A stretch of 64,000 nucleotides of DNA from Austropuccinia psidii (Eukaryota; Basidiomycota; Pucciniomycetes; Pucciniales; Sphaerophragmiaceae), in NCBI GenBank assembly GCA_023105745.1, contig JALGQZ010000002.1, forward strand, positions 46,660,497 through 46,724,496, given 5' to 3'. Below the pieces are notes generated by a model, which was given only the letters and a program-made list of their open reading frames with translations, was not told where the DNA came from and did no database searches. Position numbers and translations under genes: made by a program. Below, piece by piece: positions 23,040 to 35,502 of the stretch (the stretch's first letter is position 1; each line of letters opens with the position of its first letter).

Positions 23040-25001
23040 TTAAGTACACTGAATTTTTTCAATGACTTGAACTTCATTGATTTTTGTCTTTTTGGTGCAG
23101 GTGTTGGCTAAATGTGAAGTACTTCCACATTTATGACACTTCAAGGCAGGTATTTCTGGTCTTCTGTCCTCTCTGGGAATCTTTGAGATTATCTTGGATT
23201 CCATAGTGATTTTAGACCAAGTTTTACCAATCCTTGTTCTGGTAATGATATCTTCCATTGCATTAATGTAGTCTTCTATTGAACCGGGTTCTACAAATCT
23301 GCATCTAATAAAATTTTCCAGTTCTCCTCCACACTTTCTTAATATTTTCATATTAATCATAGTGTCAGACATATCTGGGTGTAAAGCAGATAATCTGTCT
23401 TTCTGCTTGAAGAACCAAGTAAGAGGCTTATCTTTCTCTGAGTTAAAAATGGCACTTTCAAAAGCATTTTCCATTTTAAACCTCCAATAATTGTTGGCCC
23501 ATTTGGTAATCACTTCAGACTTCCACCAAGACCAATCATGTTTCCCATGATCTAATTTCATCTTGTAATACCATTTCTTTGCAGTTCTGGTAAACAAACA
23601 GTGTAATTTTCCCACTATGATTTCATCAGGTATAATAAAGCCTTCTTGCAACATATCAATAGTCCTGATGAGCTCAATATGGTTATATTCTCCTTCACCA
23701 GAGAATGTTGGCCATTCTTCCAACTTGGGAATATCTTTTGCAGAGATAAAATTTTCTCCAAAGAATGGGGTCACACTTCCTGTAACAGAAGGTTTTTCTT
23801 CAGTAAAAGGTGTAGAATGTCTTGGCATATGTGGTTCATAATTCTTATGAATTTGTTCCACATTTGCAATGATTTCATTCTTTAACTTCTGCCTTTCACG
23901 GTCACTTTTTGCTAAATGTGTAGCAAACTTATTGGTATTTTCAACTATTTCTAAAACATGATCTTTTATAATCTTAAGTCAATCATTCATTTTAAAAATG
24001 GAAAGATCTTCCATTTCATCATTCTGAACTTGACATGTACTTTCAATTCTGCCACATGAATTGATAATTGAATCAAATTTGGCATTTTTCAATTGATACC
24101 ATTCAGTATTCTTTTTGTCATTTCTCTTCAATTCACTTATATCTGATGTAATTTTATTTAACTTTGCATCAAATTTCCCAAGTTCTACATAAATACCATT
24201 TTTTACATAATTTATATGGTATATTATTTGCGTGGAAAAGTCCTGTTCATCCTTTCCTGCTCCTTGGCTGTGAATTTCATCAGAGTTCTGGCCATGTTGA
24301 ACACACTGTCCATGGCTGAAGGCTCCAATTTGGAGATCCTGTACCCTTGTGGGTAAGGTCTGTGCCAATTGCCTTTTCCTTTGCCCTTGCCTTGATGGTT
24401 CTTGGGACCTCTCTGCTTCTTCTGAGGTCCTTTAGGCTTGTCCTTGGACATTTCTGGAGCTGGTTTGGAGCTGGTAGACGCCACTAGTGCCTCTGTCTTC
24501 AAAGCTGGAGTCATTTCCAACTCTTTCTTCTGGTCTATGGATAAAAGACTTTGGTTCTTCAACCAATTCTTTATCTTTTTGACCTTGTCTTTGCAAGACA
24601 GTGGGCTCCAACCTCCTAACAGCTCTATGGTCTTCTCCTGACCCAGAAAGCTCTTGATGTGTAACTAAGAGTTCATGGCCCCCTGCCAAAGGCTTGGGCA
24701 TATTTCCCATTCCTCTTCTTTTGCTTCTCCGAACAAATTTATGTATTGGCATTGATATATTTCTATTGCTACCACTTGAAAATGGTTCAGCCCTGGAAAT
24801 ATTATCATGAATCAGTACAGCCTCAGAATTGATGTCAAAATCTGTGGGTACAGACCTTGGGGAATGGGGGGCAACTCTGGCATCCTCCAAATGTGTCTTT
24901 CTTGACGAAGACTTAGCACTTCTGGATTTGGTCTTGCCTCTTCCTTATCCACATCTATCTGGTTGGACTGAATAGTTGCTTCCATTTCTGGTATGCACCA
25001 T
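23040..25001 (-). pseudogene. gag: Element C gag (broken)
   Basis: The gag ATG is placed at 25001, 7 nt after the ORF1 stop and inside the predicted intron. The frame hits TAA about 19 codons in, then is open at 24890-24432 (basic, KFVRRSKRRGMGN). Capsid and nucleocapsid follow at 23861-23040: LEEWPTFSGEGEYNHIEL, WSWWKSEVITKWANN, and the CCHC knuckle CHKCGSTSHLANTC near 23110-23150. A coiled-coil-like segment lies around 24200-23980 (LNKITSDISELKRN). Stops separate the parts. Confidence 0.75.
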
Positions 25002-25197
25002 TTTCACGTCAATTTAAAGATGAAGAGTGAAAATATAAGATAAAACACACACCTTTTGGTGGTACTTTATTCTTCTCAGAATTGAAGAAGGTGCCTCTTT
25101 TAGCAATTTGCACCTCAATACTTTCTTCAGATTCTGGACTAGTGATATATCTCTTACTGAGTCTGTTGCAAGCTGCAAAGTATTTGATTAAAGGCAC
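24224..25197 (-). pseudogene. Element C remnants of the spliced accessory ORF1/ORF2
   Basis: ORF1 piece: 25197-25053, beginning just after an acceptor TTTTTTAG|TGCC, so an exon ending in A would again create ATG. ORF2 piece: from 24987, in the frame different from gag, open to a TGA near 24810 and open again at 24562-24224, where it is basic (KPKGPQKKQRGPKNHQGKG) with a hydrophobic tail, resembling the ORF2 tail of B. Predicted intron 2 is 24988-25052 (65 nt; AAAAG|GTGTGT to ATACCAG|A) and contains the ORF1 stop and the gag ATG. At least one stop breaks ORF2, and no clear intron 1 donor is visible. Confidence 0.4.
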
Positions 25198-25580
25198 TAA
25201 AAAATTATAAAAGAGAAAAAAATTATTTTTTATACTTTTTAAGATGTTTTTAAAGATTTTTTATAAGCTTTATATTTTTTAATGAAAAAAATTATTCTTT
25301 TCAAAGAAAATAATTAAAATTTAAGATTTTGAATCAAAATTAATTCAGGGTAACTCAAAGAATAATTTTATAAGTTTTTGGATGTGAAAAAAGCCACACG
25401 TAAAAACAATATAAAATTAAACCAAATTCCTCAATGAAAAAGATTTTAAGGCAATTTAAAAAATGAAAATAATTTTTACTCCAAATTGAAAGAAAAAAAA
25501 TCATTAAATTAATATATTTTAGAACTTAAAAATATATTAATTAAGGGTACAAGATTCAAAACCACGGCCAGGCCCCCAAA
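25198..25580 (-). other. Element C leader with primer binding site (25563-25578)
   Basis: AT-rich non-coding leader. Next to the LTR, the minus strand reads TGGGGGCCTGGCCGTG, identical to the site in A and B. Nothing else is recognised. Confidence 0.7.
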
Positions 25581-27501
25581 TGTAAGATGTGACTATGAAA
25601 CTGATGATAATATTACTATTAATCATCAGTACTATGTCTGTTCTTATGAAATATAATGATAAGATATTATTATAACCACAATTAAATAATTAAACAATTA
25701 TTTCTTTCATGTGTTAAACACTACTAGTGATTTTAACAGTGAGCAGTAATTGTCTACAACAATCAATTACAAGAAGATTTTAATAATAAAACTTCTTTCA
25801 TTAAAATAATAAAATTATTTTAATATATAATTATCTTTTGCAAGAATAATTATAAAGGTAATTCTTGAAGAAAACTAATTTTAGAGAAAAACTCTAAGAA
25901 TTAAAGATAAATCACTCACCGATATTCCAAAGAACTTATTGAAAGACAAGATAGAGAGATTTGACATAGAATTGTGGACTTGAAGGATCAAAAATGAATT
26001 TATAAGAGTATTAAAACAATATATAGTTGGATTCTATGATTTCACGTATTTCTTATTGATTCTGAAAGAATTAAAACATTTAAGAATAGCCTTAACCAAT
26101 ACTTACTTGTTGGTAACAATGATATAAAATGATAATAAGATGATGATACAAAAAAACAGCAAGAGGAGGCCTCTTTTAAGTATAAGACAGCTCACAGAGG
26201 CGTGCCATAGAGCAAACTGAAAAACCAGTGAGTGAGAAAACAATAAACCCTTTTGGATTATTGATTGCATCACCTGTTGTCACATAATATTATCATAATT
26301 ACTTAATTGATGCTTTTACATGACTACCAACCCCAATATGGTTAAGAATAAAAGGAGTAACACCTGTAGATCTTCTTTTATTCTAAAATAATAATTGATT
26401 TCTCAAAGATATCAATGCTATTGGCAATTTCATCTCAGGTTGTAATTACTGTGAATTTTTGAAGATTCAGTGTTTCACATGGAATAATAAAAAATGGACT
26501 GTATGTAAAACTTTTAATTTTACTAGTAAAACCATAATTATTTTTGATTTTACTATATATAATACAGTTCTCCATCCGTCCTTAAAGTTTCAGAAGGATT
26601 TATTAAGAATTGCATTTTTAATGAATTTTTGAGGTTTTTACCTCATTTCTACATAGAATTGCAAATATCAGTTTTTAGCTGGTTGCTATGAGGTAAATCA
26701 ATAGATACAAGTCCAAAAAGGGTTTTAATTACTATTTTGGGTTTATTCATGGAAAGGCATTAATAATTGACATGGTTACAGGAGTCTAAGTAGCTTTTTA
26801 CCTCCTTGGCACGTCAAAATAGCAGGTTATTTGCTATTTTCTTATGATTTACTGTAGGTGTTACATGGTAACCAAGTTCCCAGAATGTTTTAGTTTACTA
26901 ATTGGGCCAAGTTCAGCCATGGATCCAAGCTTTGGAGCTTTCCATGCCTCTGAGGCCTCAGAAGTTGGGTACCCTGGCTCTCTTTGATGTCTTTTGTCCG
27001 CCTTGCTTAGTTTTCACATCAAAATAGAAATTTACGCTTCAAGTGAGATATCCACTCTGGGTGTACCAAAAGTGCATTCAATAATACCATGATATCAAGT
27101 GCCCAAAACATGCATAACACTATTCTTAGTGTATATGTAACATGGGATTTCTAACATTCCCATTATTTTGGCATGAAATTGAGTAAAACAAAAGATTTCA
27201 CAGATCCTTTATGTGGTATCAATGATGTAGTATTGAAGTATTTTCCATATTACCACCTCAAAGAGTTAATTTGAGCTTATTCACTCTATGGAGCTACCCT
27301 AGGTGAATTTTTGTGTAGAATCCAAATCTGGCCTTAAATCTATGGATTTAATTACTCAATAAAACGTTATTCATCTTTTCTGAAATCAAAAATGATGAAT
27401 TTTTAATATATGCATGACTTATGAGTTATGCATAATTCAGAATTTATTTTTAAGATAATTGTGGCCTATTTGGGTATGTAAAATATACCTTAAGGCTCAA
27501 A
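25581..27501 (-). repeat. 5' LTR of element C
   Basis: 1921 bp. Plus-strand edges are TGTAAGATGTGAC and AAGGCTCAAA; the last dinucleotide is CA in the other copy. Target duplication AATAA follows at 27502-27506. Confidence 0.9.
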
Positions 27502-30086
27502 AATAATGATGAATACCATATTTCCTGAAGAACTGTAAAAGGGATGGCTAATAATCCACATTGATGAAATAATAGTTTGCTCAGAAACTTGGTAAAAAAA
27601 CATGAAAAGACTTGACAGAGGCTTATTGGAAATTTCTCAAGTAAATATGAAAATATTTTTGAAAAAATGTCATTTTGCATATATTGACCTGAAAGAACTA
27701 GGACAAGTTGTATCTGAACTAAGCATGGGCATATATAAAAACAAAGTAGTAGAAGTACTACTTCAACCAATTCCCCAATCTAAGAAAGAAATGCAGTCAT
27801 TCTTAAGATTTTCTCAATATTACAGACAAAATATAAAGGGCTTTGAAAAACTTGAAAAATCTCTTTATAAGATTTGTGATTAACAAAAAGTCTATTAATT
27901 GACAGAAGAAATATTAGAAGCATATGAGGAACTGAATAAATACCTGACAAAGGCCCCTCTTCTCTTAATTCCATATTTGAAATTACCTCGCAAAGTGTGA
28001 ATTGATTCTTATGGAGAAGGATTAGGTTCTGCACTACAACAAACACAAATAATCAGTGACAAACCTTTTGAGGGTCCAATTTCTTTATTAATAGAAAGAA
28101 TAAGACAAAATAAGCCAGGTATAGATAAATTAAAATGAAATGCCTTCTATTGACTTGGGCTCTTGAGAAATTACACTTTAATAAGGGGAAAAGGTCTCTG
28201 ATGTCATTACAGACTGTAATTCTGGAAAATCAATATCAAACATGAAAAAAACATATAGCCATAAGAGATTATAGAGGAAATATGACTATAGTTGATAAGT
28301 CTGGAAATATTAATAATGATGCATATGGCCTTAGAAGATGAGCTTCAGAAAATACACCTGAAAAGACAGCATGGGTATCACAGGAGGAAAATAATATTAA
28401 AGAATTATGTGTTATAGAAATGGGCACAAAACTCTCTAAACAAGTTGAAGAGAGCTATAAAATGGATGGAAATTACCATTTTGTATTCCAAATCTTGATA
28501 AAAAACCGGAAAGATCCATCATTATTTTCCAAATTAACTGAATTATGAAAAAAATATTTGTAGAAGTAAGAATTCACCTCCTTGATCCAATTCTTTACCA
28601 TAGAACTAAAACATGTGTTATGACTCTAACAGATAGAGCTTTAATAAACACTATACTAAATTAATGTAATGATAGTGTTGTTTAAAGAAATATCTCAGAA
28701 GACAGGACACTAGAAATAATGAAGACTTGTTCATGGTGGACAAATTTGAGAAAGGCTGTTGTAGAATATTGCCAAGATTTTGAAATATCCCAAAACACAA
28801 ATAGGGCCACAGGGAAAAAATTGGCAATGATGATACAAATAAAAGAACCAAAATTTCCATAAAAAAGAGTTGATATGGACTGGCAACATTACTACCACCA
28901 TGAGGGGATAGTGCTTCAATGCCTGCCTTGTGTTAGGTTATAGGTACAGTAGAACCCCAATGTTTTTTCCCTGTCAAAAAGTTGAAAAAACTATGTATAC
29001 AGACATAATCCTATGTAATAGAGTAATTAGCCATACAGGCTTCTTCCAAAATATCATAAGTGGTAGAGCTCCCAGATTCACTTCAGCTTTATGAGCAAAT
29101 TTCCATAGACTTCTTGACACAAAATTATCATTCTCAACAGCTTATCATCCCTGAACATATGGACCTTCAAAAAGAATGATCAGAAGATTCTGTGCTTATG
29201 GCTTAGAATTCAAATACTCTTATGGCTTTACCCATTATGGGTGTACTAGAATACCAGGTCTTGAACTGGAATTTAAGACATTAATTCATTCCTCAACTGA
29301 GAAAAGGCTGTAAATCACAATTCCCTTATGAAACTATCAAGAATAATTTAGTTTATATTCACCAAAAAGTCAGCCATTTCAAAACCATAATTGATAAAGC
29401 AAGAAATAATATAATTAAATGCATGAAAGATTCTTTTAAATATGATAATGAAAGATGGGAAAAAAACTCAAAACCACCTGATTTCAAAGTAGGAGACCTA
29501 GTACTAGTGTCAAATCAAAATTTTAACAGAATCGAAGTACCAAAGAAATTGAAATATTCATTTACAGAAACATTCTAAATTAAAGCCATTCATGGCCCTC
29601 ATTCTGTGAAACTAGAGTTAACAGGTGAATTACTGAAAAAAAAACAAAATTCCATGTGTGTTCAATAAAAGCTTACAGATCAAGTGAAAGGAATTATTTC
29701 CAATAAGAAAAATACCCCCTCTTGAATTAACCCCTTTTTATGAAGTAGAAGAGAGGAAGATTTTGAAAATACTTCAAGAAAATATGACAAGAAACAAAAA
29801 AGACAGAGAATAAATTTTGAGGTATATAAACACAACTAAAGAGAATGAATGTCTAGGTGAGAAGGATATAATTAATGCTGAAAAATTGTTAAGAAGTTTC
29901 AGGGGGAAAGAAGTCCAAAATATTAAGAAATTTGAGCATTATTGAGATTAAAAACTAAAAATGTCTATTGAGGAGGTAAGAAAGTGGATGATACCCTGAT
30001 TAAGTATATCAGATTTTGGTTCAATCCTTTTTTAGTGGAAGGGAAGGTGAGCGTTGGATTTATATGACCACATATTCCACAATTTT
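27502..30086 (+). pseudogene. Element I, right part: RT end, RNase H, integrase, chromodomain
   Basis: Continues element I after the C insertion. RT resumes with MMNTIFPEEL and an IDEIIVCSETW (YIDD region decayed). An open 93-codon block lies at 27602-27883 ([16 protein letters not shown]), RNase H remnants at about 27960-28340, and integrase at about 28640-29640 (DWQH, STAYHP, FKVGDLVLVSNQNFN). A chromodomain-like end occurs at about 29790-29910. A purine-rich tract near 30041-30052 (GTGGAAGGGAAGG) precedes what looks like the start of its 3' LTR. Element G entered that LTR at 30087. There are many stops and frameshifts. Confidence 0.8.
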
Positions 30087-31462
30087 TGTCAGCCTGTGAC
30101 TCAAAACCAGAGCACAAGCATGACAGCCAAAATACCATAAATCAATGGTATAGCCAAGATACCACCAAAACATGGAGCTGAGCCAAATTAGCTCAAAAGA
30201 TATCAAAAGAAAGAGGAAACTCACCTATTTCTGAAAATATAAGTCCCATCATCATAGGACAAAGAATAACAAAGTTATTCCTGCTCAAAGTTGTTCCTGA
30301 TCATAAACCTTAATTTTCACCTCTCATCCAAAACCCAGAAGGAGAGGCTTAACCCCATCAAATGGGTATTCAAAATGAAGCTCCAAGCCTGGGATATCCA
30401 ATGGTACCAGCCAAACTGATCTAGCACCAATATTACTGGAGTTATGGTCAATTTCAGGCCAAATAAGGGTGAACCAAACATTCACCTCTCATCTCACTTC
30501 TACAGTTTTAGTGTAAGATACTTAAAGTGGGGTCTTTTTGGAAAGAGTAAAATCAGGGATATGTGATGGTGTCATCCATTTCCCCATATCTCAACTATAG
30601 CAGAAGCTATGGGGCAAACAAGCTCAATACAGCTTTGCGCCTAAACCACGCATATGAACAAAAATCTTGTACATGGAATAAATTTGCCATATTTAATGAT
30701 AAACAGATAAAAGAAGGTACCATTGTGTAGAAAACATACAGGGCTACACACTGGTTCATTTTTGAGGTTGATATCGCAAAAACTGACAAAGGTATAGCTG
30801 TTTTAAGGTCAAAATCCCACATTCTGACCAATACAGCTTTACCATGGGATAATATCCCATAACCATGAATATGAAGTGTCAAATATACAAAGGAGCTGGT
30901 TTTTACTTCAATACCTCATATGTTATTCAATACTGGGGTCCCATCCAGTTTCTGTATAGCATTCTACGCGTCATACACATCAGAATCAGGCTGTGAGGTC
31001 CCCAGATGAAATTTTTCACTCTGTATTGGTGAAAACTGCCCAGATGTGGTTTCAAAACCACATCTGAGCCCAATACAGGCTATGCAGGCTGTTTGCAAAC
31101 CACAGGCCTGTCCTGGAAGATAAAAAGGAGGCTTTTCACAGCCAGAATTGTTTCCTCATCCTTCTCTTGAATACCCTACGTAGTAAACTCTCCAAAACAG
31201 TTTTACTCTTGGGTAATAATCAGGTATAACTATAACTTTAATTATGGTAGCTCTTATTATAGTAATCCAACTGGTAAGACTGCACCCAGGGTTCTCAATA
31301 GCGCTCACCACCACTATTCCTTAATAGTAGAACCCTTCAATTATATTAGAAATCTTTATTTTACTCAAAATACTATTATATTAAATCATTTTCTACATAT
31401 CACAGTCATAGTTCTAGTTGTAAATAGCCTAATTACTGCTTCAACATAGACTCAGCCTGACA
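30087..31462 (+). repeat. 5' LTR of element G
   Basis: 1376 bp, TGTCAGCCTG..CCTGACA, with the palindrome retained around 31020-31080. It is shorter than the B LTR because of small deletions near the TATA-like box. Confidence 0.9.
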
Positions 31463-31465
31463 TTT

Positions 31466-31481
31466 TGGGGGCCTGGCCATG
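31466..31481 (+). promoter_or_regulatory. Primer binding site of element G
   Basis: TGGGGGCCTGGCCATG, one mismatch from the B site. Confidence 0.65.
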
Positions 31482-31622
31482 TTTTAAACTTTTTTTGGAC
31501 CTTTATAAGTGAGTTCTTTCCTCTTATTTCTCACTTTATGACAATTTTTTTATTCTTTTTAGGCGTAAATTTTCTTAAAATATATATATATTATATATAT
31601 TTTTTCTTTATTGGTATATATA

Positions 31623-32383
31623 TGTAACAACCACTCATCAGAGGTAAGGGTATTCATTCACACACCCACTCAGACACCTCAAATCAGCAGATCCAGCATT
31701 TGTATCAGCATTCAATTTCAGCAATCTTCATTCTGAAACATGCATACAGCTTGGTACCTCAATACAGCCTGTCAATACCTGTACAGGCTGGTTTCACCCA
31801 ATACAGTTTCAATACACCAGTATGGAACTGTATGATCACTTAAATACCCCACACCTCTTGTACAGGTTCTGTACAGCTGTACAGGACCTGTATTGGCCAG
31901 ACTCAATTCAATCATCAAATATTCTCATGAAAATTCTTCCTCTGGATCAGGGCTGGTGATTCTCACATATACCAGCCCCTCGTCCTCCCCCTTGGGGACT
32001 TTTCCCCAGTTAATTAATTTAGTTTATTTATCATTTCATAATTATTCTTATCCTTATTTTTGGTATTATAATTATTTAATTTTAAGTTAGTCTTTGCCTT
32101 TTCTCTCTTTGCCTGTACAGTATGAGTTGGGTGGCCATATCCTTATTAACCCTTCTCTTTCCATTCTGACAGGTTGAAACAGTGGACTTGGACTTGTTTG
32201 TGGTTGGCTCTTCTATTCTTTTACTCTTATCTTTTGTTGCTGCTTTTTCTCATATTTATTCTTTAGCAATTTATCTTTAACACTCTTAAGTGTATCTCAT
32301 CTTATCTTATCTTTGAGCCCTCCATAAGTGAGTCTCAGTTTACTGTTGCCAGGCCCTCTTCACTTCGAAGAGCCCCTGTGACA
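31623..32383 (+). repeat. Solo LTR of the D family
   Basis: 761 bp, TGTAACAACC..CCCCTGTGACA, with exact 5-bp target duplication ATATA (31618-31622 and 32384-32388). It is highly similar to the 759-bp LTRs at 34744 and 53934. Solo LTRs form by recombination between the two LTRs of one element. Confidence 0.92.
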
Positions 32384-32828
32384 ATATACCATCTCTTTAC
32401 TCATATTACAAGAGTACTTGCCATGTGGTTAATACCCACAAAAACCTTTATTTTGGTGTATTTTACATATAAAAACACATAAGCCATCAATAGGTCCTGT
32501 ATTCTTGATTGAAGAAGGACACCTCTGACTGTAAAAGCAACAGTTGAGGCGTGGTTAAGTGTATTGTTAACTCAATTACACTTATACAGAGCCACTGGTA
32601 CAGATTATACTTGAAAACCACAAGTGAATCTGTGGGATACTGGCACACAAACAGTGTGACAGGGTACCAAAAGCTGTAATTCTGACATGGAATTGTTGAT
32701 TCAATTACACTGTTATTATACAGGGAATATTGTAGTAACATACAAGCCCAGAGGCCATTCTTAGACGTGCAAAACCAGAATTTTTGAGAAGTCTTAACTG
32801 ACATAAGCCCTCTTTTTCCTACCTTGAT

Positions 32829-34634
32829 TGTAAGGTGTGGATATGAAGCTTTGATTAAAAATCAATTACTTTTCCTGTCCTCAAAATTTGTATAGGGTAA
32901 AAATCAATTAAAAATAGTAAGAAAGATTATTTTTAAGAGAAAAAACGCCAATTTTATTGCTTATAACTTTATTGGTATAAAACAATAATATTATAAAGAT
33001 TTATTGTTTTACCAACAATAAAAAATTATCCAAAAAATACTCTACAAGAGATATTTTAAGGCTACAAAAGAAATTTCTTCAAGAGCAATTTCAATTGGAA
33101 TCAATTGAGCAATGAACTGCAAGAAATTAATTAAAGACCAGAGTCTTTAAAAAGAATATGAAAGAGAAAACACGCCCAAAAGTGACCAGAGTGAATTTGG
33201 AAACAAAGTGACAAATTTAACAGTGATGAAAGATGCTTTAATTCACTTTTGGGGTGCTTCAGGGGTAAAAATGATTATAAGAGTTACAAACAATGATTAT
33301 AATGATTTTTTCACGTGGTTAAAAGGTTCAAAATGATTTAAGAAAGGTGGTTGGAATCTTGTATTGATTGGTTTAACAATGTTTAAACTAATTATAAAAG
33401 GAAAAGATTCTAACATGAAGAGAAAGTGGGGCAAAGAAGATATTATTTTATAGCCATCAATTTTCTTACTCAAAAAGTAACATTTACTCTTTTAAGTCGT
33501 GAAAAACAGTATGACAACAGAAAATCCAATTATGGCATCATTGAACCCTGGTTTAAGCCATTTTTAGCCATTTTAGACCCTTAAATCAGCCATTACTATA
33601 GCAATACCTGGTCTAGAGCCTTCAAAAAACGTCAGAATGTGTGTAAGAGACGTAGAAACCAGTTAAAACTGCTTTTACTGTGATTGTTTCATCTTAAGGG
33701 TAGTTTTACCATCTTGGCAACAGCTAAAACTACCCCAGTTGGTATCAAAACCTCATCATCAATTGAGTCCACAGACCCTGTAACTCAATTCCAGGCCAAA
33801 AGTGATGAGCTTTTGCATGAATTTTGACACCAAATTCCTGTCAGCAAGGATTTTGGGGGTCTAGCTCCCCCTTAGAGCTGGAGTTCTTTTTCCCCCCCAA
33901 ATTCAATATTTCCAATTTATCTTTCCTTTAATTCCTGATCATGTATTATACTTATAATTTACATATGTAATTCAATTGAGTTATACAGCTCAATACAGTA
34001 ATAATTTATAATTCACATGTAAATCAAAGTTCACTTATGTAATACATGGGCACATTTTGACATTTCAATTGAATTCAATTGAAAATACTTTAATTCCTCA
34101 TAACTTTCAAAATAAACACAACACCTCAATTTTAACACAATTTTTGGTGATTAACACTACATGTGATGTGAATCAAATTAAAGTTTTGAGGATTTTCAAT
34201 TTTCATACAGAAAATTCTAAAAACTTAATTTAACCTTATTTAGAGTTGAGTTACAAAATTTTCACCCAGAAGTGACCCCACATGATTTTTTGTGAGGAAT
34301 CCAATGGTGAAATAATCTTTATATGTTTATTTATTGCATTCAAAGTTATAATAATTTTTATTCAACTTTTTTCCAAATTTATTTATTTTTTTACAATTTT
34401 GTTAAAAATTCATTTTTACTTAATTTTTTCAAGTATAAATGTAATTTTACAATTTCAAAATTCAATGTAATTTTATTTTTAAATTGTAATTAAATTTTTC
34501 ATTGTGAATATAGTTTTATATTTATATTTTGATTTTCATTTTAATAATATAAATAAATTTATTTTATTTATATTTATATGTTGCTTTTGTATTTGTGGTC
34601 TTTTGGGTATATGAAATTACCTCTAAGGCTCACA
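32829..34634 (-). repeat. Solo LTR H, related to the element C LTR
   Basis: 1806 bp with plus-strand edges TGTAAGGTGTGGATATGAAG and AAGGCTCACA, as in C. The flanks TTGAT (32824-32828) and TTAAT (34635-34639) are a target duplication with one change. The host sequence is the G leader, continuous with B around the joint. Internally it is AT-rich and diverged from C. Confidence 0.8.
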
Positions 34635-34643
34635 TTAATTCAG

Positions 34644-34743
34644 TGGAAGAAGATTACATCCCACTTGAGACTCAGTCACAGGCCAACACACCAGTGACAC
34701 CCTTAGAACAAGAGGGCAGCAAGGGCAAAGGAAAGAGGCACAG
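34644..34743 (+). pseudogene. Element G ORF1, 5' fragment
   Basis: This matches the first 33 codons of B ORF1 after the splice acceptor ([22 protein letters not shown]). It is cut by the D composite at 34744. The rest of ORF1, ORF2 and gag up to the zinc knuckle is missing. Confidence 0.8.
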
Positions 34744-35502
34744 TGTAACAACCATCCATCAGGGGTAAGGGTATTCATTCATACACCCACTCAAACACCT
34801 CAAATCAGCAAATCCAGTATCTGCATCAGCAGTCAGTTTCAGCAATCTTCATTCTGAAACATGCATACAGCTTGGTACATCAATACAGCCTGTCAATACC
34901 TGTACAGGTTGGATTCACCCAATACAGTTTCAATACACCAGTATGGAACTGTATGATCACTCAAATACACCACACCTCTTGTACAGGTTATGTACAGCTG
35001 TACAGGACCTGTATTGGCCAGACTCAATTCAACAATCAATTATTCTCATGAAAATTCTTCTCTGGATCAGGGCTGGTGATTCTCACATATACCAGCCCCT
35101 CTTTCTCCCCCCTGGGGACTTTTCCCCAGTTAATTAATTTAGTTTATTTATTATTTTATAATTACTCTTATCCTTATTTTGGGTATTATAATTATTTAAT
35201 CTTAAGTTATTCTTTGCATTTCTCTCTTCGCCTGTACAGTATGAGTTGGGTGGCCATATTGTTATTAACCCTTCTCTTTCCATTCTGACAGGTTGAAACA
35301 GTGGACTTGGACTTGTTTGTGGTTGGCTCTTCTATTCTTTTACTCTTATCTTTTGTTGCTGCTTTTCTTATATTTATTCTTTTAGTAATTCATCTTTAAC
35401 ACTCTTAAGTGTATCTCTTTTTATCTTATCTTGAGCCCTCCATAAGTGAGTCCCAGTTTACTGAGTGCCAGGCCCTCTTCACTTCGAAGAGCCCCTGTGA
35501 CA
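34744..35502 (+). repeat. 5' LTR of D1
   Basis: 759 bp, TGTAACAACCATCC..CCCCTGTGACA. It contains repeated TGTACAGG/CCTGTACA and TGTATTGG motifs, a CACATATACCAGCCCC promoter-like segment (about 35083-35098) and a 14-nt block (35128-35141) complementary to the sequence just after the LTR. Confidence 0.92.
35128..35141 (+). promoter_or_regulatory. Candidate self-primer of D1, pairing with 35504-35517
   Basis: AGTTAATTAATTTA is the exact reverse complement of TAAATTAATTAACT, which starts 2 nt after the LTR. A transcript beginning here, some 40 bp after CATATA, could fold back and prime its own reverse transcription, as described for Tf1. The match is also exact in D2. Both partners are AT-rich, so chance cannot be excluded. 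Confidence 0.45.

Larger units (their letters stand above)
6239..27501 (-). mobile_element. Element C: family 2 Ty3/Gypsy retrotransposon with nested insertions
   Basis: A minus-strand Gypsy element. Its 5' LTR is 25581-27501 and its 3' LTR 6239-9432, with target duplication AATAA at 6234-6238 and 27502-27506. The host is element I: its RT reading continues across the joint (HYQ.MMNT). The LTR termini are TGTGAGCC and CTTACA. Internal order on the minus strand: primer binding site, ORF1/ORF2 remnants, gag, protease, RT, RNase H, integrase, chromodomain. Solo LTR K lies in its 3' LTR and element B in its chromodomain. All coding regions carry stops, so it cannot be autonomous. Confidence 0.9.
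31509..34643 (+). other. Predicted leader intron 1 of element G, enlarged by two solo LTRs
   Basis: The donor is TATAA|GTGAGT and the acceptor AATTCAG|TGGAAG. Both match the A and B introns, and splicing would again create ATG GAA GAA. Two LTR insertions enlarged it from about 550 bp to 3.1 kb. Solo LTR H ends only 9 bp before the acceptor AG, which removed most of the pyrimidine tract. Confidence 0.5.

Noticed and set aside
35466..35485. GCCAGGCCC in the D LTR as the self-priming partner of the family 1 primer site
   Set aside because: Only 9 nt, in another family, and the family 1 site fits a tRNA end better.
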